64,000 bases of DNA from Pelagibacteraceae bacterium (GTDB lineage: Bacteria > Pseudomonadota > Alphaproteobacteria > GCA-002720895). Made by a program: the position numbers and the translations under genes. Under the pieces are notes generated by a model. The model made no database searches and was not told the DNA's origin. It saw nothing but the letters and a program-made list of their open reading frames with translations. Each line of letters opens with the position of its first letter. The stretch's first letter is position 1. Location of the stretch: contig PBCY01000020.1 in NCBI GenBank assembly GCA_002717245.1, positions 46,191 to 110,190 of the forward strand. The letters run 5' to 3'. This document shows, one piece after another, positions 40,328 to 50,078 of this stretch.

Positions 40328-41612
40328 GAAGTAGCATTTTTACTCTTAACCCACCTAGGGGTGATTTTTCTAAGAAAAAATTCCCACCATGGTTATTAAC
40401 TATATCTTTAGCTATTGTTATACCTAAACCTATTCCGCCAGTACTTCTGTTTCTTGAAGTTTCTATTCTATAAAAAGGATGTAAAACTTTCTCTCTTTCT
40501 TTGATTGGTATACCTGGACCATCATCATCTATTATTATTTCAACACTTTTGCCTTTTTTTTTACAAGAGATATCAACTTTTTTACTAAATTTTAAACTAT
40601 TAGAAAGTAAATTATTTATACATCTTTTAATTGAGTTAAGTCTGATTGAAATATTGATTTTTTTATTATTTTCGAAATAGATATTTTTTTTTGAGTAACG
40701 TTTTTTTATTAAATTAATTAAATTAACAATATTTACTTTTTTAATTTTTTCTTTTTCTTCTCCTCTAGCATATTTTAAATATTCTTCTACCATTTCTTCC
40801 ATTTCTATTAAATCTTTTTTTAAACCTCCTTTATCCAATTTATGTAGTTCTAGATTTAATTTCATTCTTGTTAAAATAGTTCTAATATCATGAGATATTG
40901 ATGAGAACATTTTATTTCTTTGAGTTATTGAGTTTTCTATTCTTTCTTTCATGTTCTTAAAAGCATTTGAAACTCTTCTGACTTCTTTTGCTCCAGAAGG
41001 TTTAAAATTTTCAACTTTTTTACCTTTTCCAAAACGATCAACTGCTATAGCTAACTTTCTAATAGGTTTTATTTGATTTTTTAAGAATAATAATGCAACA
41101 ATAAATAATATTATTGATGCGCTAATCATCCACAATATAAAAATATATGTAGTAGAACTATAAATCCTTTTTTTGTTTGCATTTATTTCTATAATTCCAT
41201 CATCTAATTCAATATTTACTGTTATTAATTTTTTCTTATCATTTATATTAATATTAAATTTTTTATTAAGAGGATTTAAGCTTTCGTATAAATATTTATT
41301 AAGCTCATTTTCTTTTTCATCATAATTATTTATTTCTATTTCTTTTTTCTCTTTGTAACTAGTTTCTAGTTGTAATTTTTTTGAAACATTATTTATAATC
41401 CATTCTTTATTTTCATTTGATTTATTTTTTTCAAAAGACTCAACAATTAACGTAATGTCATTTACAAAATCAATTGTTCTGTGTCTTGTAATAGTATCCC
41501 AATGTCTATTATAAAAAATTAAAGTAACAATAATTTGTAGAACTATTAAAGGAATTAACAAAATTAATATTGATCTTCCTAAAAGAGTTTGTGGTAAAAA
41601 TTTTTTTAACAT
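40320..41612 (-). CDS. EnvZ-like sensor histidine kinase
   Basis: Two TM, HAMP-like region, FSSISHDIRTILTRMKL (H-box), DDDGPGIP, GGIGLGITIAKDIVNNHGG. Confidence 0.93.
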   Translation of the reverse strand: MLKKFLPQTLLGRSILILLIPLIVLQIIVTLIFYNRHWDTITRHRTIDFVNDITLIVESFEKNKSNENKEWIINNVSKKLQLETSYKEKKEIEINNYDEKENELNKYLYESLNPLNKKFNININDKKKLITVNIELDDGIIEINANKKRIYSSTTYIFILWMISASIILFIVALLFLKNQIKPIRKLAIAVDRFGKGKKVENFKPSGAKEVRRVSNAFKNMKERIENSITQRNKMFSSISHDIRTILTRMKLNLELHKLDKGGLKKDLIEMEEMVEEYLKYARGEEKEKIKKVNIVNLINLIKKRYSKKNIYFENNKKINISIRLNSIKRCINNLLSNSLKFSKKVDISCKKKGKSVEIIIDDDGPGIPIKEREKVLHPFYRIETSRNRSTGGIGLGITIAKDIVNNHGGNFFLEKSPLGGLRVKMLLPI

Positions 41613-41633
41613 AATTTTTTTTATAATATTTTT

Positions 41634-42317
41634 TTATTCAATTTTAAGAACATATCCGCGCCCTCTAACAGTTTGTATGTATGTTGGGAATTTTTTATTA
41701 ATTTCAATTTTATTTCTAAGTCTAGTAATTTGAACATCTAAGGCTCTACTTGTATTAGGTATATTAAGTATTTTAGATAAATTATATCTAAAAATAGGCT
41801 TACCTTCATTTTTTGCTAGAATCATTAATAATTTTGTTTCACTTGATGTAAGAATAAATATTTTTCCATTTTTTTTTAATATTTCATTTTTTAAATTAAA
41901 TGAGTAAGGACCAAATTTAACAAGTTTTATTTTGTTTTGAGATTTGTTTTTTTGTATTAAGTTTTTTATTCTTAATAGTAATTCTTTTGGTTCAAATGGT
42001 TTTGTTAAATAATCATTTGCTCCAATTTCTAGTCCTTTAATTCTATCTTCAGGATTTCCTAAAGCGCTTAATAATAATATAGGTGTTTTAAAGTTATTTT
42101 TTTTAAGTGAACTTGTTAAATTTAAACCACTTTCTCCAGGCATCATAATGTCAAGAACAATAAGATCGAATTCAATATTTTCTATTTTTTCACGTGCTTT
42201 TAATGAGTTATTAGCTTTACTTACTCTAAAATTATTTTTAACTAAATAATCATTAATTAATTCTAGAATTTTCAGATCATCATCTACTACTAATATATGT
42301 GGTAAATCTAATTTCAT
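41634..42317 (-). CDS. OmpR-family response regulator (PetR-like)
   Basis: HILVVDDD, DLIVLDIMMPGESGLNLT, ANDYLTKPFEPKELLLRI, winged-helix C-terminus YIQTVRGRGYVLK. Confidence 0.95.
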   Translation of the reverse strand: MKLDLPHILVVDDDLKILELINDYLVKNNFRVSKANNSLKAREKIENIEFDLIVLDIMMPGESGLNLTSSLKKNNFKTPILLLSALGNPEDRIKGLEIGANDYLTKPFEPKELLLRIKNLIQKNKSQNKIKLVKFGPYSFNLKNEILKKNGKIFILTSSETKLLMILAKNEGKPIFRYNLSKILNIPNTSRALDVQITRLRNKIEINKKFPTYIQTVRGRGYVLKIE

Positions 42318-42799
42318 ATTTTCTTTTTAAATATTTCTCTTGAATTTTTACTTATTAAGTTAATAAGAATTTTTTTAAAACCATTTATGGAGTCTGTGCC
42401 AGCGTTCTTATATGCATTAGCAATATTATTTATTTGTTTTTCTGTAAGTTTTTTTTCTATTTTTATACCTTTTTTTGTTAAATAAATGTTTTTATTTCTT
42501 TTATCTTTTTTAGATTGCTTTAGTTCTATTATTTCATCTTTTTTAAGTTTGTTAATTATTTTTGCTAAACTTTGTTTTTTAATATCTAAGATTAGAAGTA
42601 AATCTTTAATAGTTAAATAATAGTTATTTGAAGCTAAAAATATAACTGCAAAATGGGTTTTGTTATACCCAAATTTCTTTAATAAAAAACTAATATTTCT
42701 ATCAAAATCTTTAATAGTAAAGAATAATAATTCAAAGGCTATTTTAAGCTCTTTATCTTTTAAAAACAAAGGATTGAAAATATTATTTAAGTTTGCCAT
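42314..42799 (-). CDS. MarR-family regulator (PetP-like)
   Basis: MarR winged helix (LTIKDLLLILDIKKQSLAKIINKLKKDEIIELKQSKKDKRNKNIYLTKKG); overlaps the response regulator by 4 nt. Confidence 0.88.
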   Translation of the reverse strand: MANLNNIFNPLFLKDKELKIAFELLFFTIKDFDRNISFLLKKFGYNKTHFAVIFLASNNYYLTIKDLLLILDIKKQSLAKIINKLKKDEIIELKQSKKDKRNKNIYLTKKGIKIEKKLTEKQINNIANAYKNAGTDSINGFKKILINLISKNSREIFKKKI

Positions 42800-42880
42800 T
42801 TTTTATTTATAAATATGTTTTATATTTAAATATTATTTTAATTAAATAAATTTTTTTTATTTCTTTTAATTTAAGAAAAT

Positions 42881-43759
42881 ATGCCAAAAGTAAAGAATTT
42901 TGATAATAGAAAAGGATACATCTGGTTAGATGGAAAGCTTGTAAAGTGGAATAATGCTAAAATACACGTTTTGAGCCACGGATTACATTATGCTAGCTGT
43001 GTTTTTGAAGGAGCTAGAATTTATAATGGGAAAATTTTTAAACTTAAAGAACATACAAAAAGATTATTTTTTTCCTCTAAAACACTAGGTTTCAAATTAC
43101 CTTATTCTGAAAATAAAATTAATAATGCTTGTAATCAAATTATAAAGAAACAAAAAATAAAAAATGGATATCTAAGACCTTTTGCTTGGAGAGGAAGTGA
43201 AATGATGGCAATTTCTGCACAAAATACAACTATTCATGTCGCTATTGCTGCTTGGGAAATGGCCACTTATTTTGACAAAAAGAAAAAATTAAATGGTATT
43301 AAACTAAAAACTTCTGAATGGAGAAGGCCTCCAGCCAATACAGCGCCAACGCAAGCTAAAGCAGCTGGATTGTATATGATTTGCACTTTAAGTAAACATG
43401 AAGCAGAAAAAAAAGGATTTGATGATTCATTAATGTTAGATTCGAGAGGTTATGTGGCTGAATCCACGGGGGCAAATATTTTTTTTGTAAAAAATAAAAA
43501 ATTATATACCCCTATAGCAGATTGTTTTTTAAATGGCATTACAAGACAAACTGTTATACAACTAGCGCGAAAAAATAATATTACAGTTATAGAGAAAAAA
43601 GTACTTATGAAAGAGTTGTTTAAAGCTGAAGAAATATTTTTAACTGGAACAGCAGTAGAAATTACACCGATATCAATGATAGATCGTAAAAAATTTAATG
43701 TTGGTGAAATTACAAAAAAGCTTATGTTATTTTTTAATAATTTTGTTGAGAAGAATTAA
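42881..43759 (+). CDS. ilvE: Branched-chain amino acid aminotransferase
   Basis: HGLHYASCVFEGARIYNGKIFKLKEHTKRL, RGYVAESTGANIFFV, FLTGTAVEITPI. Confidence 0.95.
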   Translation: MPKVKNFDNRKGYIWLDGKLVKWNNAKIHVLSHGLHYASCVFEGARIYNGKIFKLKEHTKRLFFSSKTLGFKLPYSENKINNACNQIIKKQKIKNGYLRPFAWRGSEMMAISAQNTTIHVAIAAWEMATYFDKKKKLNGIKLKTSEWRRPPANTAPTQAKAAGLYMICTLSKHEAEKKGFDDSLMLDSRGYVAESTGANIFFVKNKKLYTPIADCFLNGITRQTVIQLARKNNITVIEKKVLMKELFKAEEIFLTGTAVEITPISMIDRKKFNVGEITKKLMLFFNNFVEKN

Positions 43760-44196
43760 TAAATTATTTTTATTTTTTTTTCATCTTTTTTTTTTGAGTT
43801 AACAAAGATTTTTTTATTATTTATTTTTTCTATTTTCCAAAATGGTGCTTTTACTTTTAAAAAATCGATTATATATTCACAGGCTCTAAAAGCATTATTG
43901 CGATGTTGAGATGAAGTTCCTATGTATACAATGTATTCTCCAGGTTTAATAATACCGTATCTATGTATTATAATACATTTATTTAATTTCCATTTGTTTA
44001 CTGCAAAAGTTTCAATTTCTTTAATTCTTTTTTCTGTCATTTTTGGGTAATGCTCTATTTCTATATATTTAATTTTTCCAGAAGAATTGGTTGGTCTTGC
44101 AACTCCTAAAAAGTTAACCGCAGCGCCTGTATTCTTTGTAATTAATTTTTTATTTTGAATTGAAATATTAATTTTTTGTTTTTGAATTTTTATCAT
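43756..44196 (-). CDS. moaE: Molybdopterin synthase catalytic subunit
   Basis: GAAVNFLGVARPTNSSGKIKYIEIEHYPKMTEKRI, IHRYGIIKPGEYIVYIGTSSQHRNNAFRACEYIIDFLKVKAPFWK. Confidence 0.94.
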   Translation of the reverse strand: MIKIQKQKINISIQNKKLITKNTGAAVNFLGVARPTNSSGKIKYIEIEHYPKMTEKRIKEIETFAVNKWKLNKCIIIHRYGIIKPGEYIVYIGTSSQHRNNAFRACEYIIDFLKVKAPFWKIEKINNKKIFVNSKKKDEKKIKIIY

Positions 44197-44448
44197 TTAA
44201 CCTCCTGTAAAAGGTGGAAAAAATGCTATTTCATCATTTTTCTTGATTTTATTATTTTTATTTACAATTTCTTGATTTATTGCACATTTAATATTTTTTG
44301 ATTTTAAGAATATTTTTTTATGTTTTGTACTTTTTTTACTTAACCAATTAATTAAATCATTAATATTATTTATATTTTTTGGAGGAACTACATTCTCTTC
44401 TGAAATTCCTAAATTTTCTTTTAACCAAGAAAAATAAATTATTTTCAT
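44197..44448 (-). CDS. moaD: Molybdopterin synthase sulfur carrier subunit
   Basis: 83 aa ubiquitin-like with terminal GG (DEIAFFPPFTGG); abuts moaE. Confidence 0.92.
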   Translation of the reverse strand: MKIIYFSWLKENLGISEENVVPPKNINNINDLINWLSKKSTKHKKIFLKSKNIKCAINQEIVNKNNKIKKNDEIAFFPPFTGG

Positions 44449-45701
44449 ATTAGTATTTCACTATATGGAACAAATTTAATTTTTGTTCCTTTTTTTAAAT
44501 AAGTTAATCCTTCTGGTAATTCTATTAAACCGTCTGTTTCTACCATTGATGTAAAAACTCCTGAACCGGTATTGGGGTAATGTTTAATTTTTATTGCTCC
44601 ATTTGAATTTTTTGACACTTTTACTCTCAAAAATTCTTTTCTTCCACTTTTCTTTTTAAAATTAAAATCTGTTATAACAATAAAATTACTTTCTTTAGGT
44701 GATAGAAAGCCAGATAATTTATTTATTGTAGGCAAAGCTATCTTTAAAAAAGTAATCATTACAGAAACCGGGTTTCCTGGTAGCCCAATAAATGGTTTTT
44801 TAAAAATATTACCAAGCGCAACAGGTCTTCCAGGTTTGATTGAAATATTCCAAAAATTTAACGAACCATTTTTCTCTACTACTTTTCTAACATAATCTTC
44901 CTCACCGACTGACATACCTCCTGTAGTTATTATTAAATCGCATTCATTAGAAATTCTTTTTAAAGTATTTTTTATTAACTTTTCATTATCTTTTTTTATT
45001 CCGTAGTCTTTTACTGAACAATTAATTGTTTCTAATAAATTTTTTAAACAGTATCTATTTGAATCATAAATACCACTTTTTGATGTTTTAGTTCCCGGTT
45101 CGAATAATTCATTCCCAGTAGTAAAAATTCCAACTCTTAGCTTTTCATAAACTTCGATTTCTTTAATTCCAATTGATGCTATTAAAGCAATATCTTGTGC
45201 TTTAAGTTTAGATCCTTTTGTTATAATTTTTTTTCCAAATTTAATATCCTCTCCTTTTTTTCTAATATTAGCACCTTTAAAAATACCAGGTTTTAAAATA
45301 ACTTCATTTCCATTTATATTACAATCTTCTTGCATGATAACAGTATCTGTTCCTTCTGGTATCTTTGCACCGGTAAAAATTCTAGCGGTTTCTTCTTTTA
45401 TAATTTTTTTATTGAAATTTTGCCCAGCAGCAATTCTTCCATTTAATTTTAAAGTTGTTTCCTTTTTTTTATTTAAATCTGAAAATTTAAATGCATACCC
45501 ATCTACTGCAGTATTATCGAAAGGAGGGACATTTAATTTTGAAACAATATCTTTAGATAAAATTCTACCCAAACAGTGATTTAATTTAATTTTTTGTGTT
45601 TTTTTTATACACTTTATTCTTTTTTTTAGAATAGAAACTGCTTTTTCTAAAGAAATTCTTTTTTTGTTATTTTTAAAGCAATCATTTGATAATTGTGTCA
45701 T
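44445..45701 (-). CDS. moeA: Molybdopterin molybdenumtransferase
   Basis: PPFDNTAVDGYAF, TGAKIPEGTDTVIMQED, TTGNEL, TTGGMSVGEEDYV, GLPGNPVSVMITF. Confidence 0.95.
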   Translation of the reverse strand: MTQLSNDCFKNNKKRISLEKAVSILKKRIKCIKKTQKIKLNHCLGRILSKDIVSKLNVPPFDNTAVDGYAFKFSDLNKKKETTLKLNGRIAAGQNFNKKIIKEETARIFTGAKIPEGTDTVIMQEDCNINGNEVILKPGIFKGANIRKKGEDIKFGKKIITKGSKLKAQDIALIASIGIKEIEVYEKLRVGIFTTGNELFEPGTKTSKSGIYDSNRYCLKNLLETINCSVKDYGIKKDNEKLIKNTLKRISNECDLIITTGGMSVGEEDYVRKVVEKNGSLNFWNISIKPGRPVALGNIFKKPFIGLPGNPVSVMITFLKIALPTINKLSGFLSPKESNFIVITDFNFKKKSGRKEFLRVKVSKNSNGAIKIKHYPNTGSGVFTSMVETDGLIELPEGLTYLKKGTKIKFVPYSEILI

Positions 45702-46237
45702 TTTTTTAGTTTTAAATATTTTCTAAAATGTTGAAATCCAGTTATAAAAGTAATATATGATGCTGACCATATAAGTATAATTATAGGTAATTGAAAATTA
45801 ATAAGTTTAAAATTATGGAATATTATAACGCTACCTATAGCAATCATTTGTATAAATGTTTTATATTTTGATAATTTATTTACTTCAATGTTTTTATTTT
45901 CTTTATCCAAGTTAAATCTTAAACAAGTAATTAAAATTTCTCTAAATATTATTATATAAAAAGCTATTTTATGAATTCCTGAAATATCTTCGTTTATTAT
46001 AAGCATAATAGACATAGTTATAATTAAAACTTTATCTGCTATAGGATCTAAAACTTTTCCAAAATTTGATTTTAAGTTATTTTTTCTAGCTATGTATCCG
46101 TCTAAAAGATCCGTTACACAAGCTAGTATAAATACAGTTAATATAATTAAATATTTTTCTAGAAAGAAAAAATAGATTAATATTGGACATGCAATTAATC
46201 TCGAAACAGTAAGTAAATTTGGAATATTTTTTACCAT
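45698..46237 (-). CDS. pgsA: CDP-diacylglycerol-glycerol-3-phosphate 3-phosphatidyltransferase
   Basis: IPNLLTVSRLIACPIL, DLLDGYIARKNNLKSNFGKVLDPIADKVL (CDP-alcohol phosphatidyltransferase motif). Confidence 0.95.
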   Translation of the reverse strand: MVKNIPNLLTVSRLIACPILIYFFFLEKYLIILTVFILACVTDLLDGYIARKNNLKSNFGKVLDPIADKVLIITMSIMLIINEDISGIHKIAFYIIIFREILITCLRFNLDKENKNIEVNKLSKYKTFIQMIAIGSVIIFHNFKLINFQLPIIILIWSASYITFITGFQHFRKYLKLKK

Positions 46238-48073
46238 TTAATTCTCATGAAAGAAATTATATATCTTTTTTGCAACATTTTTATTAATTCCTTTAACTTT
46301 TTGAATTTCATTTATATTTGCTATTTTAATTTGTTCAGAAGAACCAAAATACTTTAATAGATCTCTTTTTTTATTAGGGCCTATTCCTTCAATTTCGTCT
46401 AATATAGATTTGTTAATTTTTGATCTTCTAGTTCTATGAGATGTAATCGCAAATCTATGAGCTTCATCTCTTAGTCTTTGTAAGAAAAAAAGTGTTTTAT
46501 CATTAGAGTTAAACTTTATTTTGTTATCATTATTTATATAAAAATTTTCATTTCCTTCATTTCTATTTTCACCTTTTGCTATAGAGGCAAGTTCTATTTT
46601 TTTTTCTAAATTAAGATTTTTTAGAATATTTAAAGCTGTATTAAAATGACCTTTACCACCATCAATAATCATTAAATCAGGGTATAATATTGTTTTTGAA
46701 TCTTTTTTTAATCGTCTATTAAGTACTTCATAAATAGAAGAATAATCATCACTTTTAGATAAAATTTTTTTTCTTTTAAAGGTACCTTTTATATTAAATT
46801 TTCTGTAATTATTTTTAATAAAACCATTTTTGTTAAAAGAAACCATTGCTCCAACAGCAAACTCACCTGAAATATGGCTAATATCGTATATTTCAATTGT
46901 TTTTGGAATTTTCTTTAATTTAAATACAAATTTTATTTTCTTTAAAAAAGATAAATTATTTTTTTGTTCATCAAACTTTTTATCTAGTTCTTTTTCTGCA
47001 TTTTTTTCTGCATTTTTTAAAACTATTTTTTTTTGTCCTTTTAAGGGTGTTTCGATATTAATTTTATATCCTGATTTTTTATTTAAAGCATTTATTAAAA
47101 GTTTTTTTTCAGGAATTTTTTTATTTATTAGAATAAGTTTAGTAACAATTTTATCAGAGTAATACTGACCTAAGAATGATTGTAATATATTTTCTTCTTT
47201 TTCATTTTCTTCATGTCTTGGAAAATAATATCTTCCTCCAAGGTTATTTCCACCTCTAAAATAAAAAACTTGTATGCACGCTTTGAAATTTTTTTTTTTA
47301 ATTGATATTACATCAGCATCACCAATGTAACTAATATTTATAGATTGTTTTTCCTGAATTTGATTAAGAGCTTTAATTCTATCTCTTAAATCTGCAGCTT
47401 TTTCATATTTTTTTTTTAAACTATATACTCGCATTTTATTATTTAGGTTTGATTGTATTTTTTTATTTTTTCCTTTTAAAAACAAAATTGTTTGATTTGA
47501 AAGATCTAAATAATCATTTTCATTTATTTTTTTAACACATGGTGCTGAACATTTTTTTATTTGATATAAAAGACAAGCTCTATTTCTTGCTTTAAAAAAA
47601 GAGTCTGTGCAAGATCTAATTAAAAAAGCTTTTTGTAAAGAATTTATTGTTTTATCTACAGCGCCAGCAGATGGGTATGGTCCAAAGTATGTTCCAATAT
47701 TTTTTTGCCTACCTCTGTGTTTTAGAATTTGTGGCCATTTATTTTTTGTACTTATTAAAATATAAGGTAAAGATTTATCATCTCTTAAAACAATATTAAA
47801 TTTTGGTTTAAACTTTTTTATTAAATTACTTTCTAATAGAAAAGCCTCAGCTTCAGTTTTTGTAGTTATAGTCTCAATATTGTTTATTTGATACACCATT
47901 CTTTGAATTCTATTTGATAGCGAAGAAGAGTTTTTATAGCTCGATATTCTTTTCTTTAAATTTTTAGCTTTGCCAATATATATTATTTCGTTTTTTGAAT
48001 TTAAATATTGATATATCCCCGGCCTATTGGTTATATTTTCTAACTTGTTTTTAATAATATCTAAACCATTCAT
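46238..48073 (-). CDS. uvrC: Excinuclease ABC subunit C
   Basis: GIYQYLNSKNEIIYIGKAKNLKKRI, YFGPYPSAGAVDKTI, MIIDGGKGH, LRDEAHRFAITSHR. Confidence 0.97.
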   Translation of the reverse strand: MNGLDIIKNKLENITNRPGIYQYLNSKNEIIYIGKAKNLKKRISSYKNSSSLSNRIQRMVYQINNIETITTKTEAEAFLLESNLIKKFKPKFNIVLRDDKSLPYILISTKNKWPQILKHRGRQKNIGTYFGPYPSAGAVDKTINSLQKAFLIRSCTDSFFKARNRACLLYQIKKCSAPCVKKINENDYLDLSNQTILFLKGKNKKIQSNLNNKMRVYSLKKKYEKAADLRDRIKALNQIQEKQSINISYIGDADVISIKKKNFKACIQVFYFRGGNNLGGRYYFPRHEENEKEENILQSFLGQYYSDKIVTKLILINKKIPEKKLLINALNKKSGYKINIETPLKGQKKIVLKNAEKNAEKELDKKFDEQKNNLSFLKKIKFVFKLKKIPKTIEIYDISHISGEFAVGAMVSFNKNGFIKNNYRKFNIKGTFKRKKILSKSDDYSSIYEVLNRRLKKDSKTILYPDLMIIDGGKGHFNTALNILKNLNLEKKIELASIAKGENRNEGNENFYINNDNKIKFNSNDKTLFFLQRLRDEAHRFAITSHRTRRSKINKSILDEIEGIGPNKKRDLLKYFGSSEQIKIANINEIQKVKGINKNVAKKIYNFFHEN

Positions 48074-48387
48074 ATAACTTAATATTTAAGAATATTTAAT
48101 ATTTATGTAATATAATCCACTATAGTTGTTTATAACTTTGTGTATAAATCATCAAAAAATATAAAATTTGGCTCATTTCCTAGTATTTTTATACAATGAT
48201 TAAAAAATAGGCAGCATTAATTAAATTATTGATAATACTGCATAAATTAAAAGTCAAATTATTTATTTTTTTTTATTTTTTTTATCATATTCAATAATAA
48301 CTATTTATCAAAAAATGTTGTGCAAAACTATCTTCTTTTTTTTATAAATTTTAAAAAATTACAGGTAAATTATATAGTTAACTAATT

Positions 48388-49146
48388 TTATTCATCTATA
48401 ATCTTTTTATTATTTGTATGAGCCCAGCCTAAATGTTGTCCTGAGTCGACATTAATTAGCTGCCCAGTGATAGATTTAGAATTCAATAAATATAATACAG
48501 TTTCAGCAATTTCATTTGAATCTACTGATTTTTTTAAAGGAACTTTGTTATATTGATTTTTAAATTGTTTATCAGTTTGTCTTTTACTAGGAAAAGTTGG
48601 TCCAGGTCCAATAGCATTTACTCTAATTTTAGGAGCGAGAGCAAGAGATAAAGTTTGCGTTAAAGTCCAAAGCATTGATTTGGTTATTGTGTATGTTGTA
48701 AAAAAAGGGGTAAGATTTACAACTCTTTGGTCAAGTATATTAATAATGTTACCAAATTTTTTATTAGGTAATTTTTTTATAAATTGTTTAATTAATATTA
48801 TTGGACCCCAAACGTTAGTATTAATATGGTAATCCCATTTTTTTTTTTGAATATCTTTAATACTATCTAATTCAAAAGTTGAAGCATTATTAATTAAGCA
48901 ATTTATGTTACCCATTTCTTTATTTGCTTTATTAAATAATTTTTTTACTTCGTTTTCTTTTGATAAATCAGCTTTTATGCAACAAGATTTAATACTAAAA
49001 TTATTTAATTTATTTTTTAATTTTACAGCTTGCGCTTTAGATTTATTATAATGAATTATTATATTCCATTTATTTTCTGCAAGCTTTTCACAAATTCTTT
49101 TTCCTATTCTTTTTGAAGCTCCTGTAATTAAAGCAGTATTTTGCAT
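48388..49146 (-). CDS. SDR-family oxidoreductase (FolM/pteridine reductase-like)
   Basis: ALITGASKRIGKRICEKLA, LINNAS, YTITKSMLWTLTQTLSLALAPKIRVNAIGPGPTF. Confidence 0.9.
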   Translation of the reverse strand: MQNTALITGASKRIGKRICEKLAENKWNIIIHYNKSKAQAVKLKNKLNNFSIKSCCIKADLSKENEVKKLFNKANKEMGNINCLINNASTFELDSIKDIQKKKWDYHINTNVWGPIILIKQFIKKLPNKKFGNIINILDQRVVNLTPFFTTYTITKSMLWTLTQTLSLALAPKIRVNAIGPGPTFPSKRQTDKQFKNQYNKVPLKKSVDSNEIAETVLYLLNSKSITGQLINVDSGQHLGWAHTNNKKIIDE

Positions 49147-49148
49147 GA

Positions 49149-50078
49149 TTAATAAATTAAATATATGTAAAAAAAATAAATAAATAAAAATAATAAACCA
49201 TAAACTCTATTAATTTTTTTTGTTTTAAATATCAGTAAGCTTAGAATAATTGTTGAAATTATTAAAAAATAAATATCAATTCTTTTTGTATTATTTAAAA
49301 TAGAAGATGGTTCAATAATTTCTACAATACTTAAAATTCCAAGAATATTATATGTGTTAGCTCCTAATACATTTCCTAAGGCTACACCATGTATTTTTTT
49401 TATTGATGCCATTATAGCAGTAGAAAGTTCTGGCAAAGAGGTTCCAATAGCTAATAATGATAATCCAATAACTCTTTCAGATACTCCAAATTGTTGTGCT
49501 ATTTGTACAGATCCATCAATAAGAAATTTAGAACCAATAATTAATCCAATAATACTAACTAAAATCTTCATTAAGATAAATGAAGTTGATTGATCTATTA
49601 TTTTTATATTTTGATCGTTATTATTTTCAGAATTTATTCTTTTATAAATTAAATAAATAAACAAAACGAATATTAGAATTGATAAACAAAAAGTAATATC
49701 TTTTGATAAATTTATAAAAATGATTGATGCAGGGAAAAGAATAATTGCAAAACTTATAAATATTTCCAGATTAATTATTTTTTTCATATTTATACTAATT
49801 GGGTAAATAATTGCAGCAATTCCGATTATTAAAAGTATATTGGCAATATTACTCCCTATCAAATTGCCAACGGCTATACCTGGGTGGGGAGGGTTAGATA
49901 AAATAGATTTTAAGCTTGTAGTTAATTCTGGCATTGTAGTGCCAAGTGCAATAGTACAACTTGCAATTATAAATTGTGAAACATTAATTTTTTTTGCTAA
50001 AAGAACAATATTTTTAATTAGATAATTTGATCCTAATAAAAGAAAAATAAGTCCTATGCCTGATATTAAATACGTCAT
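49149..50078 (-). CDS. Calcium/sodium antiporter (CaCA family, YrbG-like)
   Basis: Two alpha repeats: [15 protein letters not shown]...[18 protein letters not shown] and [16 protein letters not shown]...[17 protein letters not shown]. Confidence 0.94.
   Translation of the reverse strand: MTYLISGIGLIFLLLGSNYLIKNIVLLAKKINVSQFIIASCTIALGTTMPELTTSLKSILSNPPHPGIAVGNLIGSNIANILLIIGIAAIIYPISINMKKIINLEIFISFAIILFPASIIFINLSKDITFCLSILIFVLFIYLIYKRINSENNNDQNIKIIDQSTSFILMKILVSIIGLIIGSKFLIDGSVQIAQQFGVSERVIGLSLLAIGTSLPELSTAIMASIKKIHGVALGNVLGANTYNILGILSIVEIIEPSSILNNTKRIDIYFLIISTIILSLLIFKTKKINRVYGLLFLFIYFFYIYLIY

Noticed and set aside
48127-48147. Calling oriC at the uvrC-SDR intergenic region
   Set aside because: Two DnaA-like boxes are insufficient in an AT-rich background, flanking genes share one strand and are not typical origin neighbours; kept only as a weak finding.
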